Notes: generated by a model from the sequence alone, not told the origin. A stretch of 13,020 bases of DNA from Pseudomonadota bacterium (GCA_023416415.1 JAEZHR010000194.1:1-13020); one strand, 5' to 3'; positions 1-7,336 are shown, counted from the stretch's first letter. Made by a program: numbers and translations.

Positions 1-792
1 CTCGCAAGGTATGACGACATCGAACAGACGCACCAGCTCGCCCGCGTCGACCGCCCCTGCTGCAAGGCTGTGGCGTGCCAGGGCAACGCCGTTGCCCTCG
101 GTGGCCGCGCGCACCAGCAGCGAGGAATCCTGGAACACGATGCCCCCGGTCGGTTCCGGAAAATCGACGCCGGCAGCACGAAACCACGGCACCCAGGGTT
201 CCTGCTCGCAGCGCAGCAGCGGCATGTGCTTGAGCTGCTGCGGTCGAGTCGGCAGGCGGCCGCCGTTGAAGCCGGGGCTGGCCACAGGATAGAAATAGTC
301 GTCCATCAGCTTCTCGACCACCAGGCCCGGGTAGCGCCCCTGGCCAAAGCGCAAGCCGACATCGACCGACTCGCGCACGAGATCCGTCAGCGTCTGGCTC
401 GACTGCAGCATCACTTCCAGATCCGGATGCTGGTCGATGAAGCGGCCCAGGCGCGGCGCCAGCCAGCGCGAAGCCAGCGAAGGCAGGGCGGTAATGGTCA
501 AACGCTGCTGGCGCGCGCCGCTGCGCAAACCTTCGGCCGCTTGCGCCATCCCGGTTAGCGCTTCGCGCACGACCTCGGCGAACTGCGCGCCTTCGGGCGT
601 GATGGAAATGCGCTTGCCGCGGCGTACGAAGAGCGTCACGCCGAGATCCGCTTCCAGCGCCCGCACCTGGTAACTGATTGCACCGTGCGTGACGTGCACT
701 TCCTCAGCTGCACGCGAGAAGTTTCCATGCCGCGCGGCCGCCTCGAAGGCACGCAGAGCAGCCAGATTGGGCAGGCGCCGCAAGTCGGTCAT
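1..792 (-). CDS. LysR-family transcriptional regulator, GcvA-like (partial, C-terminus off the left edge)
   Basis: This is a DNA-binding regulator. The frame is open from an ATG at 792 to the window edge, giving 264 residues; about 35 more would complete a usual 300-residue family member. Residues 1-65 form the LysR winged helix-turn-helix: it opens MTDLRRLPNLAALRAFEAAA, continues with NFSRAAEEVHVTHGAISYQV and reaches RISITPEG. After a linker helix, the effector domain follows, with the segments SLASRWLAPRLGRF, VDVGLRFGQGRYPGL and EGNGVALARHSL typical of the GcvA subgroup. That subgroup includes glycine-cleavage and beta-lactamase regulators, but the ligand here cannot be read from sequence. 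No Shine-Dalgarno sequence is visible before the ATG. It is divergent from the DUF2917 gene and probably acts on the shared gap, as LysR regulators often do (inference). Family assignment is secure; target and ligand are unknown. Confidence 0.93.
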   Translation of the reverse strand, partial: MTDLRRLPNLAALRAFEAAARHGNFSRAAEEVHVTHGAISYQVRALEADLGVTLFVRRGKRISITPEGAQFAEVVREALTGMAQAAEGLRSGARQQRLTITALPSLASRWLAPRLGRFIDQHPDLEVMLQSSQTLTDLVRESVDVGLRFGQGRYPGLVVEKLMDDYFYPVASPGFNGGRLPTRPQQLKHMPLLRCEQEPWVPWFRAAGVDFPEPTGGIVFQDSSLLVRAATEGNGVALARHSLAAGAVDAGELVRLFDVVIPCE

Positions 793-821
793 ATGTGAAT
801 AGAACTAACAAGAGTTTCAAA

Positions 822-850
822 AATATATCGTTTCGACAAGTCGGCCACAA
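822..850 (-). promoter_or_regulatory. Predicted promoter of the LysR-family gene
   Basis: On the minus strand a TTGTGG box (845-850) and a TATATT box (822-827) are separated by 17 bases in the most AT-rich part of the gap. Transcription would begin near 815, about 22 bases before the ATG. The -10 matches consensus at five of six positions, the -35 at three. It overlaps the predicted promoter of the divergent gene, so the two would compete, and binding of the regulator could affect both. Confidence 0.45.
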
Positions 851-860
851 GTCCTAGAAT
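833..860 (+). promoter_or_regulatory. Predicted promoter of the DUF2917 gene
   Basis: TCGACA (833-838) and TAGAAT (855-860) lie 16 bases apart on the plus strand, each one mismatch from the sigma-70 consensus. The predicted start near 867 leaves a leader of about 65 bases. The -35 sits inside a small inverted repeat, CGAC-AA-GTCG (834-843), a possible protein-binding site. Confidence 0.5.
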
Positions 861-931
861 GCCCTGACATGAGGAGCAGCGGTGCGCGTCGGCGGCAGTC
901 GCTTCCGGGCCCGCTTCCAGGAGTCATTGCC

Positions 932-1252
932 ATGAGAGGTCTGTTCACAAACGACTGGTTCCGTCTTGCCCCCGGCGCGGTGCTGTCCGGGCGCGCCCGT
1001 CGGGCACATCTGCTGCGTATCCGGCGCGGCCGTGCCTGGGTGACCGTGGAGGGCGCGCCTCAGGATCACTGGCTCGATCCGGGCGCAACGCTGCGCGTGC
1101 CGCCGCGGCAACTGGTCGTGGTCGAAGCGCAAGCGACAGGGCTTGAACTGGAAAACTTGCCCGACAGGCGGTTTTCCTGGCCGCTGCGCACATGGCAACA
1201 CCTGCTAGACCGCCGTCGCCGCACGGCACCGGCCCCGCACTGCGGAGTCTGA
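932..1252 (+). CDS. DUF2917 family small protein
   Basis: The protein has 106 residues. I chose the ATG at 932 over an in-frame ATG at 869 because AGGAG (919-923) lies 8 bases upstream and the conserved part begins there (MRGLFTNDWFRLAPG). The central segment LLRIRRGRAWVTVEGAPQDH followed by WLDPGATLRVPPR fits DUF2917: a basic RxG-x-WVTxEG strand, then a D-HWL-x-PG turn, like a small beta-barrel or cupin-like core. There is no signal peptide, membrane segment or metal site that I recognise, and the C-terminus is rich in arginine. The family has no established function. As I recall, it is often found beside a LysR regulator in betaproteobacteria, which matches this divergent pair. It converges on the BenE gene with only 22 bases between the two stop codons and no visible terminator. 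Confidence 0.82.
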   Translation: MRGLFTNDWFRLAPGAVLSGRARRAHLLRIRRGRAWVTVEGAPQDHWLDPGATLRVPPRQLVVVEAQATGLELENLPDRRFSWPLRTWQHLLDRRRRTAPAPHCGV

Positions 1253-1274
1253 AGGCGAGCGTCTCCGAGCGCTG

Positions 1275-2462
1275 CTATTTCGACGGCTGTGCTGCCTGTC
1301 CGCGCGCAACGCCCGCCACCAGAAGCGCCAGCACGCCGGCCAGCAAGCCCCAGAACGCCGAGCCGATGCCAAACAGCGTCATGCCGGAGGCCGTGACGAG
1401 AAAGGTTACCAGCGCCGGCTCGCGCTCTTTCTCCTGCGCCAGCGCGGCAGCCAGTCCGTTGCCGATGGTGCCGAACAGCGCCAGTCCCGCGATCACCAGA
1501 ACCAGCTCCTTCGGGAAGGCGGCAAATACCGCGCCCACGGCCGCGCCGAACACACCTACGAGCAGATAGAACACACCGGCCGCCATCGCGGCGGTGTAAC
1601 GGCGCGCCGGATCTTCGTGCGCCTCGCGCCCCATGCAGATGGCGGCGGTAATGGCGGCGAGGTTCATCGCAAAGCCGCCGAACGGCGCCAGCACCACGTT
1701 TGCCAGTCCGGTCCAGCCGATCACCGGCGACACCGGCGTGTCGTAGCCGGACGCGCGCATGACCGCAACACCCGGCACATTCTGCGATGCCATCGTGACC
1801 ACGAACAGCGGCAGCGCAATGCCGACCACCGCGGCCAGCGACCATTGCGGCGCGACGAACACGGGCCGCGCCAACGCGAACTGCACGCCCTCCATGTGCA
1901 ACGCGCCCTGCCCTGCGGCAATCGCGATTCCGACGGCAAGCGTGACCACCACCGCGTAGCGCGGCCACAGTCTGCGCGCCAGCAGATAAGCCGCAAACAT
2001 CGAGAAAGCCAGCACGAATTGCGTCTGCATCGCCATGAAGACGTCCAGCCCGAAGCGCAGCAGCACGCCGGCCAGCATGCCGGATGCGATCGACACCGGA
2101 ATGCGGTTGATCATGCGCTCAAACCAGCCCGAGAATCCGGCGATGGCAATCAGCGTCGCCGACACCAGAAATGCGCCGATCGCCTCCGGCATCGACACGC
2201 CGGCCGCAGCCGTGATCAGCATGGCCGCGCCCGGCGTCGACCACGCGGTCACGACCGGCTTGCGGTAGCGCAGCGACAGCAGAATGCAGGTCGCGCCCAT
2301 GCCCAGCCCGAGCGCCCACATCCAGGACGCGATCTGTTCGGGCGTCGCGCCCAGCGCGTGGGCCGCCTGGAACACGATCACGGCCGAGCTGGTGAAACCG
2401 ACCAGCACGGTCACGAAGCCGGCCACCAGCGCCGACAGCGAAAAGTCCCTGATCCACTGCAT
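1275..2462 (-). CDS. benE: BenE-family benzoate/H+ symporter
   Basis: This inner-membrane transporter of 395 residues is predicted to import benzoate or a similar aromatic acid with protons. It is almost entirely hydrophobic, with roughly 12 membrane segments, and its length is normal for the family. Family hallmarks are the N-terminal segment GFVTVLVGFTSSAVIVFQAA (15-34), the motif TAWSTPGAAML (72-82), and later NVPGVAVMRASGY and a GGFAMNLAAITAAI stretch. The ATG at 2462 is preceded by GGAG (2469-2472) at good spacing. That site abuts the ansA stop codon, and the gap is only three bases, so the two genes are almost certainly co-transcribed and translationally coupled. No benzoate catabolic genes (benABCD, catA) are in view, so the substrate could differ from benzoate. 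Family is confident, substrate moderate. Confidence 0.9.
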   Translation of the reverse strand: MQWIRDFSLSALVAGFVTVLVGFTSSAVIVFQAAHALGATPEQIASWMWALGLGMGATCILLSLRYRKPVVTAWSTPGAAMLITAAAGVSMPEAIGAFLVSATLIAIAGFSGWFERMINRIPVSIASGMLAGVLLRFGLDVFMAMQTQFVLAFSMFAAYLLARRLWPRYAVVVTLAVGIAIAAGQGALHMEGVQFALARPVFVAPQWSLAAVVGIALPLFVVTMASQNVPGVAVMRASGYDTPVSPVIGWTGLANVVLAPFGGFAMNLAAITAAICMGREAHEDPARRYTAAMAAGVFYLLVGVFGAAVGAVFAAFPKELVLVIAGLALFGTIGNGLAAALAQEKEREPALVTFLVTASGMTLFGIGSAFWGLLAGVLALLVAGVARGQAAQPSK

Positions 2463-2465
2463 TGT

Positions 2466-3476
2466 TTACTCCGTCAACTCGCCGGCCAGGTTGCGCGTCA
2501 GTTGCAGCCCCACGGCCGCCGCATCCATGCCAAGGCCGAACAGGTGGTGCAGCTTGGCATAAACGGCCTCGAAGCTCATGTCCCCGGCACCGGTCACGCC
2601 GGCATCGGCTAGGCTGCTGCCGGATGCATAGGTGCCGAGTGACACGGCGCCGTGTGCACATTGGCTGCGCGCCACCAGCACGACGCCAGCGGAACCGGCC
2701 CGGGTCAACAGATCCACCAGTCCAGGCTCGCGATCGGGAATGTTGCCCGCACCGTAGCATTCGAGTATCAGGGCATCCGGCCGGCAGGCCAGCAGCGCTT
2801 CAAGCGCTTCCAGCGGCTGTCCCGGCGCGAAGCGCCAGGAAAGGATGCGGGTGCCGCCATCGGGCAGTTCGAAGCGCGCCTGGCGTGCGCGCGGCAACAG
2901 GGATGCCCGGTTCCAGTGAATGCCAGTGCCGAGTTCGGCCAGCGCGGGATGATTCGGACTGTCGAAGGCAGCGAAGGCGGTATTGCTCAGCTTGGTGCTG
3001 CGATTGCCGCGCAGCAGTCGCTGATTGAAGAACAGCGCAACCTCGTTCAATTCGCCCGCCGTTGCCAATTGCAGCGCGCCGGTCAGGTTGGCGAGCGCAT
3101 CCGAGCGCGGCTCCGCAAGCGGAATTTGCGATCCGGTCAGGATTACCGGCTTGCCGAGGTCGCGCAGCATGAAGGACAGCGCCGATGCCGTGTAGGCCAT
3201 GGTGTCGGTCCCATGCAGCACGACGAAGCCATCGTAGTCGTCATATTGCGCGGCGATCTCGCGCCCGATAGCCAGCCAGTCTGCCGGCCGCGCATTGCTG
3301 CTGTCGATGGGCTGCGGCCACGGGAGCAGCGTGTGACGCGGCAGCTGGTCGATCAGCGGTGCGAGATGGCGCTGCAGCAGACCGGGGAAATCAGGGTCCG
3401 GCACATAGCCGCGCGCGCTGCGCGTCATGCCTATGGTGCCGCCGGCGTAGATCAGGGCGATGTGCATGTCGGGCAT
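2466..3476 (-). CDS. ansA: Type I L-asparaginase
   Basis: This enzyme hydrolyses L-asparagine to aspartate and ammonia. With 336 residues it closely matches the length of E. coli AnsA, and with no signal peptide it should be cytoplasmic. Both catalytic threonine motifs are present: AGGTIGM with Thr14, and LHGTDTMAYTASALSFML with Thr90 and Asp91. The supporting residues Ser60 (IDSSN) and Lys162 (RSTKLSN) are also there, so the active site looks complete. TGSQIPLAEPRSDA is another family hallmark. I chose the ATG at 3476 because it aligns with E. coli AnsA and has a weak GGAA upstream; ATGs at 3494 and 3467 are alternatives. It begins just after the terminator of the binding-protein gene and is followed by benE. 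No clear promoter was found in the roughly 60 bases between that terminator and the start. Confidence 0.92.
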   Translation of the reverse strand: MPDMHIALIYAGGTIGMTRSARGYVPDPDFPGLLQRHLAPLIDQLPRHTLLPWPQPIDSSNARPADWLAIGREIAAQYDDYDGFVVLHGTDTMAYTASALSFMLRDLGKPVILTGSQIPLAEPRSDALANLTGALQLATAGELNEVALFFNQRLLRGNRSTKLSNTAFAAFDSPNHPALAELGTGIHWNRASLLPRARQARFELPDGGTRILSWRFAPGQPLEALEALLACRPDALILECYGAGNIPDREPGLVDLLTRAGSAGVVLVARSQCAHGAVSLGTYASGSSLADAGVTGAGDMSFEAVYAKLHHLFGLGMDAAAVGLQLTRNLAGELTE

Positions 3477-3536
3477 CGGAAATTCCGGCTGCATATCGAA
3501 TCGCGCAGCGGTGTGGTGAATGGTGCGGACAGGATG

Positions 3537-3562
3537 AAAAAACCCCGGCCGCAGCCGGGGTT
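3537..3562 (-). terminator. Rho-independent terminator of the amino acid-binding protein gene
   Basis: On the minus strand a perfect 9-bp stem (AACCCCGGC 3541-3549 with GCCGGGGTT 3554-3562, four-base loop) runs straight into six T residues (3537-3542). It lies about 20 bases after the stop codon of the gene ending at 3583. It separates that gene from ansA, so ansA-benE must use another promoter or read-through. Confidence 0.9.
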
Positions 3563-3582
3563 CCGGTAAGGCATGGGGCGAA

Positions 3583-4725
3583 TCAGCGCACCACGGCCAG
3601 CGGCACGCGCTGGCCGTCGCGGTACGTGAACAGAGTCAGCGCCGCGTTCTCCACGTCGCCGTACTGATCGAACTTGATCGGACCGGTCACGCCCTTGTAG
3701 TTGGTCTTCTTCAGCTCCGGCAGATACTTCTGCGGGTCGGTCGAACCGGCGCGCTGCATCGCATCGACCATCACCATGGTGGCGTCATAGACGTAAGGCG
3801 CATAAAGCAGCACGTCAATGCCGAAGCGCTTCTTGTACGCCTCCCGGAACTTGTCCATGGCCGGCTTGTCGGCCTCATCCACACCTCCAGCCTCGGCGCA
3901 ATAGACCCTCTCGTTGCCGAGTGCGTCGCCGGCCAGATTGCCCATGGCGCCGGTGCAAACGCCGTCGCCGCCCATGAACTTGGCGTTGATCCCCAGCGCC
4001 TTCATCTGGCGCAGCATCGGGCCACCGACAGCATCCATGCCGCCGAAGAAGATCACGTCCGGATTCCTGCCCTTGATGGCAGTCAGGATCGCGTTGAAGT
4101 CGGTGGCTTTGTCATTGGTGTACTGTTGCGCGACCACCTCCAGGCCCTTGGCCTTGGCACTCTTCATGAACTCCATTGCCACACCCTGGCCGTAGGCGGT
4201 ACGGTCGTCAATGATGGCCACGCGCTTGGCCTTGAGTTCGTCGGCCGCATAACGGCCCAGCGTGCCGCCGAGCTGGCCGTCGTTGGCGACTACACGGAAG
4301 GCGCCCGGGAAGCCCTGCTTCGTATAACGCGGGTTGGTCGAGGACGGTGAAATCTGGGGAATCCCGGCATCGTGGTAAATCTTGGAAGCAGGGATGGTGG
4401 TGCCGGAGTTGAGGTGGCCGATCACGCCCTTGACGCCGGAGTCGACCAGCTTCTGAGCGACGGCCGTGCCCTGCTTGGGATCGGCTGCGTCATCTTCGCC
4501 CAGCAATTCGAACTTGACCTTCTTGCCGCCGATGGTGATGCCCTTCGCGTTGAGCTCTTCGATCGCCATGCGGGCACCGTTCTCGTTGTCCTTGCCGAGG
4601 TGGGCGATCGCCCCCGACAATGGGCCGACGTGACCGATGCGCACGACTTCCTGTGCCGATGCCGAACCTGCTACCAGGAGTGCTGCTGCGCCGGCCAACG
4701 GGATCAGTTTTGCAATGAACTGCAT
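3583..4725 (-). CDS. Branched-chain amino acid ABC transporter substrate-binding protein (LivK/LivJ family)
   Basis: This is a periplasmic receptor of 380 residues that should deliver leucine, isoleucine, valine or a related amino acid to an ABC permease. A signal peptide spans residues 1-24 (KLIPLAGAAALLVAGSASA, cleaved before QEV). The mature protein has the type I binding fold: VRIGHVGPLSGAIAHLGKDN at the start of lobe 1, the ligand-contact region GHLNSGTTIPASKIYHDAGI, then AIIDDRTAYGQG at the hinge to lobe 2. A strong AGGAGA lies before the ATG at 4725. No LivH, LivM, LivG or LivF gene is adjacent, and the terminator makes it a single-gene unit, so the permease must be elsewhere. Exact ligand is unknown; related proteins bind amides or other small acids. 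Family confidence is high. Confidence 0.93.
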   Translation of the reverse strand: MQFIAKLIPLAGAAALLVAGSASAQEVVRIGHVGPLSGAIAHLGKDNENGARMAIEELNAKGITIGGKKVKFELLGEDDAADPKQGTAVAQKLVDSGVKGVIGHLNSGTTIPASKIYHDAGIPQISPSSTNPRYTKQGFPGAFRVVANDGQLGGTLGRYAADELKAKRVAIIDDRTAYGQGVAMEFMKSAKAKGLEVVAQQYTNDKATDFNAILTAIKGRNPDVIFFGGMDAVGGPMLRQMKALGINAKFMGGDGVCTGAMGNLAGDALGNERVYCAEAGGVDEADKPAMDKFREAYKKRFGIDVLLYAPYVYDATMVMVDAMQRAGSTDPQKYLPELKKTNYKGVTGPIKFDQYGDVENAALTLFTYRDGQRVPLAVVR

Positions 4726-5056
4726 GTAAGTCTCCTGAGTGTGAACAAGGGGGTTACTGCAAAAAAGCTGTCATGCAACGTTCCTGCGGCAAGACCAATG
4801 CCTTGCTTGCCATCCGGACTCACATGCGTGAATCCGTTCCACCTTCGACTTCCCTGGCGTTGCCATGCGCGTCGGGCAGACTTCCATGTGCCGATTTTCC
4901 GCCAGTCAGGGAAAACTGAGGCAGATGATGCAACACGCTTTGATTATCGGCAAGCATTGCCCGAGATCAGCGCCTGGATCAGCGCAAAGCAGGACGGCGG
5001 TACAATGTCATCCGCCTTTTCGCACCAAAACCGGGACCATTCCGCCCGCTTGCGCC
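4726..5056. other. Gap between the divergent binding-protein and lipB genes
   Basis: These 331 bases hold no convincing gene. They must contain the promoter of the minus-strand binding-protein gene, though no box pair near consensus stands out for it. A TACAAT box for lipB lies at 5001. Two loose inverted repeats are visible: GGCAAG with CTTGCC around 4778-4811, and TTCCCTGGCG (4850-4859) with CGCCAGTCAGGGAA (4900-4913, two to three mismatched or bulged bases). Their role is unknown. Confidence 0.5.
5001..5006 (+). promoter_or_regulatory. Predicted -10 box of the lipB-lipA unit
   Basis: TACAAT is one mismatch from consensus and sits 51 bases before the chosen lipB start, giving a predicted start of transcription near 5013. 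No good -35 hexamer is seen 16-18 bases upstream. It also argues against any lipB start upstream of 5013. Confidence 0.45.
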
Positions 5057-5692
5057 TTGACCCCCATCCTGATCCACCGCGGCCTGGAGCCGTACACCGT
5101 CACCTTCGATGCGATGCGCGCCTTCACCGATGGCCGCACGCCCGACACGCCCGATGAACTCTGGATCGTCGAGCACCCGCCGGTATTCACCCTCGGCCTG
5201 GGTGCCGATGCCGGCCACGTGCTCGATGCTCACGGCATTCCGGTGGTGCAGACCGACCGCGGCGGCGAGGTGACCTACCACGGCCCGGGCCAAGTCGTGA
5301 TCTACCTGCTCATGGATCTGCGCCGCCGTCCCGGCAAGCGCCTGTTCGCACGCGACTTCGTGCACCGGATCGAGCAGGCGGTGATCGACACCCTGCAGGC
5401 GTATAATCTCGCGGGCGAACGCAAGAGCGGAGCACCTGGCATCTACATGACCGCTGGCCCGCTGCAGGGCGCGAAGATCGCCGCGCTCGGCCTGAAGGTA
5501 CGCGGCAACGGCTGCACCTATCACGGCGTTTCGCTTAACGTCGCAATGGATCTGCGGCCGTTTTCCTGGATCAACCCCTGCGGCTACGCAGGCATGGCAA
5601 CCGTCGACATGCAAAGTGCCGGCGTTTGCGCGCAACTGGAAGATGTGCAGCAGACACTGGCGCGACAACTGATCGATCACCTGTCCACCTGA
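5057..5692 (+). CDS. lipB: Octanoyl-[acyl carrier protein]:protein octanoyltransferase LipB
   Basis: LipB moves octanoate from acyl carrier protein to the lipoyl domains of 2-oxoacid dehydrogenases and the glycine-cleavage H protein, the first step of endogenous lipoate synthesis in the cytoplasm. Taking TTG at 5057 as start gives 211 residues, close to the 213 of E. coli LipB. The family signature DRGGEVTYHGPGQ (67-79) is present, with the catalytic pair Lys140 (GAKIAALGLK) and Cys175 (WINPCGYAGM). No ATG or GTG exists in frame between the predicted promoter at 5001 and the conserved start, and no good Shine-Dalgarno is visible, so the exact start is uncertain. In-frame ATGs further upstream (for example 4865) would add over 60 unrelated residues. 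It is followed by lipA after 43 bases, presumably in one transcript. Confidence 0.93.
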   Translation: MTPILIHRGLEPYTVTFDAMRAFTDGRTPDTPDELWIVEHPPVFTLGLGADAGHVLDAHGIPVVQTDRGGEVTYHGPGQVVIYLLMDLRRRPGKRLFARDFVHRIEQAVIDTLQAYNLAGERKSGAPGIYMTAGPLQGAKIAALGLKVRGNGCTYHGVSLNVAMDLRPFSWINPCGYAGMATVDMQSAGVCAQLEDVQQTLARQLIDHLST

Positions 5693-5735
5693 AGCGCCGC
5701 ACACGTACCGCACGGCGCGCCCGACACGAGCCGCC

Positions 5736-6719
5736 ATGAGCAACGACAAGCCAGTCCTCGCCTCCACTTCGTACAACCCCAGCGAAAAGCAGAAGGGCGC
5801 CGGCAAGACCGCGCGCATCCCGATCAAGATCATCCCCGCCGAGAAACTGGCCAAGCCGGACTGGATCCGCGTCAAGGCCGCCTCGCCGACCACGCGCTTC
5901 TACGAGATCAAGGACATTCTGCGCGCCAACAAGCTGGTCACGGTCTGCGAAGAAGCGAGCTGCCCGAACATCGGAGAATGTTTCGGCAAGGGCACGGCGA
6001 CTTTCATGATCATGGGCGACAAGTGCACGCGGCGCTGCCCGTTCTGCGATGTCGGCCACGGCCGCCCCGACCCGCTCGATCCGAACGAGCCGGAAAACCT
6101 GGCCAGGACGATCGCCGCGCTCAGGCTCAGCTACGTCGTCATCACCTCGGTCGACCGTGACGACCTGCGCGACGGGGGCGCCGGCCACTTCGTCGATTGC
6201 ATCCGGCGCGTACGCGAGCTGTCCCCCGACACGCGCATCGAGATCCTCACTCCCGACTTCCGCGGCCGCATGGATCGCGCGCTGGAAATCCTGAAGGCCG
6301 CGCCGCCGGACGTGATGAACCACAACCTGGAAACCGTGCCGCGCCTGTACAAGGAAGCGCGTCCCGGTTCCGATTACACGTACTCACTGAATCTGCTCAA
6401 GCGTTTCAAGGAAATGCATCCCGAGACCCCGACCAAGTCGGGCCTGATGGTCGGCCTGGGCGAGACCGACGAGGAAATCCTGGAAGTCATGCGCGACCTG
6501 CGCGCGCACAACGTGGACATGTTGACCATCGGCCAGTACCTGATGCCGTCGGGCGACCATTTGCCGGTACGCCGCTACGTGCACCCGGACACCTTCAAGA
6601 TGTTCGAGGACGAAGCCTACAAGATGGGGTTCGTGCACGCCGCCGTGGGCGCAATGGTGCGCAGCTCGTACCACGCCGATCTGCAAGCACATCAGGCCGG
6701 AGTTGCCGGCGCTGCCTGA
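5736..6719 (+). CDS. lipA: Lipoyl synthase LipA
   Basis: LipA is a radical S-adenosylmethionine enzyme that inserts two sulfur atoms into protein-bound octanoyl chains to make lipoyl groups, acting after LipB. The 327 residues contain both iron-sulfur cluster sites: the auxiliary cluster motif CEEASCPNIGEC (Cys71, 76, 82), sacrificed as sulfur donor, and the radical-SAM motif CTRRCPFC (Cys97, 101, 104). The C-terminal RSSYHAD carries the conserved serine (310 or 311) that ligates the auxiliary cluster. The segments VITSVDRDDLRDGGAGHF and GLMVGLGETDEE are also family hallmarks. The N-terminal 40 residues are a basic, variable extension, as in other proteobacterial LipA proteins. Only a weak ribosome site precedes the ATG. 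Nothing is missing, and the enzyme should be active. Confidence 0.97.
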   Translation: MSNDKPVLASTSYNPSEKQKGAGKTARIPIKIIPAEKLAKPDWIRVKAASPTTRFYEIKDILRANKLVTVCEEASCPNIGECFGKGTATFMIMGDKCTRRCPFCDVGHGRPDPLDPNEPENLARTIAALRLSYVVITSVDRDDLRDGGAGHFVDCIRRVRELSPDTRIEILTPDFRGRMDRALEILKAAPPDVMNHNLETVPRLYKEARPGSDYTYSLNLLKRFKEMHPETPTKSGLMVGLGETDEEILEVMRDLRAHNVDMLTIGQYLMPSGDHLPVRRYVHPDTFKMFEDEAYKMGFVHAAVGAMVRSSYHADLQAHQAGVAGAA

Positions 6720-6727
6720 TCGCGTGA

Positions 6728-6748
6728 GGTTCCGGGAAAACCGGAACC
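6728..6748. terminator. Hairpin between convergent lipA and tlpA-like genes, possible terminator
   Basis: GGTTCCGG (6728-6735) and CCGGAACC (6741-6748) form a perfect 8-bp stem with the loop GAAAA, 9 bases after the lipA stop. Neither strand has a T-run after it, so a standard intrinsic terminator is not proven. Its place between two convergent genes fits a transcription barrier or mRNA end stabiliser. Confidence 0.4.
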
Positions 6749-6783
6749 CGTGTCTGCGGAAGAAAGGACGCGGCTGACCCGGC

Positions 6784-7302
6784 TCAGGCCGCGAGCTCGC
6801 GTTCGATCAACTGGTGGAAGGCCCCGAAGTCCGGCGCGCCGAGGTAGCGCTTGATGATCTGTCCATCCTTGCCGATGAGGAAAGTCGTCGGCGTCATCTT
6901 CACGTCTCCGAAAGCGGTGGCGACCTGGCCGGTGTGATCGAGCGCCACGATGAACGGCAGCTTGCGCGTCTGGGCGAAATTGATCACGTAGTTCGGCGGG
7001 TCGTACTGCATTGCCACCGCAACGAGATCCATGCCCTTGTCCCTGTACTTCTCGTAGGTCTGAACCAGCTCCGGCATCTCCGCCACGCAGGTCGTGCAGC
7101 TGGTTGCCCAGAAGTTCACGACCACGACCTTGCCGCGCAGGCTGTCCATCCCGATCTGCTCGCCGGAAATGCTGGTGAAGGTGACTTCCGGCGCGTGCGT
7201 GCGCGAGAACAGCGTGAGGTAGGCGATCGCAGCCAGCACCAGAACGAACACGGCGGCGGCAATCTTGATCCAGAACGGCTTGCGGGATGCGGAGGCTTCC
7301 AT
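6784..7302 (-). CDS. TlpA-type membrane-anchored thiol-disulfide oxidoreductase
   Basis: This thioredoxin-fold protein (172 residues) is tethered to the inner membrane and faces the periplasm. TlpA/ResA relatives reduce disulfides, for example during cytochrome c or oxidase assembly. Residues 8-32 form one membrane segment (FWIKIAAAVFVLVLAAIAYL), with positive charges before it. The redox motif is NFWATSCTTCVAEMPEL, with Cys69 and Cys72, and the cis-proline loop is MTPTTFLIG (Pro138). The CTTC pair differs from the CPxC of classic TlpA: the usual proline after the first cysteine is replaced by threonine. I chose the ATG at 7302 over one at 7338 because a TATAAT box overlaps the latter. No strong ribosome site precedes it. 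Partner protein is unknown; no cytochrome genes are nearby. Confidence 0.87.
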   Translation of the reverse strand: MEASASRKPFWIKIAAAVFVLVLAAIAYLTLFSRTHAPEVTFTSISGEQIGMDSLRGKVVVVNFWATSCTTCVAEMPELVQTYEKYRDKGMDLVAVAMQYDPPNYVINFAQTRKLPFIVALDHTGQVATAFGDVKMTPTTFLIGKDGQIIKRYLGAPDFGAFHQLIERELAA

Positions 7303-7336
7303 GACAACGCGGGAGCGGGGTTGCAAAGAGGCCCTC

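Noticed and set aside
1617..2612. A plus-strand open frame of 331 codons across the BenE gene
   Set aside because: It lies opposite the BenE gene, and its product is a run of His, Arg and Gln residues without any family resemblance, as expected of antisense reading in GC-rich DNA.
2652..3569. A plus-strand open frame of 305 codons opposite ansA
   Set aside because: The minus strand encodes an asparaginase with a complete active site; the opposite frame has no recognisable domain or ribosome site.
4750..4830. Possible sigma-54 promoter (TGGCAAG ... GC) on the minus strand before the binding-protein gene
   Set aside because: The spacing between the GG and GC elements is two bases short of the strict sigma-54 requirement.
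5004..5157. An ATG at 5004 as a possible lipB start
   Set aside because: It is out of frame with the conserved LipB sequence, and it lies inside the predicted -10 box.
4979..5893. A minus-strand open frame of 304 codons across lipB and the start of lipA
   Set aside because: LipB and LipA on the plus strand have all catalytic residues; the opposite frame shows none of a known family.
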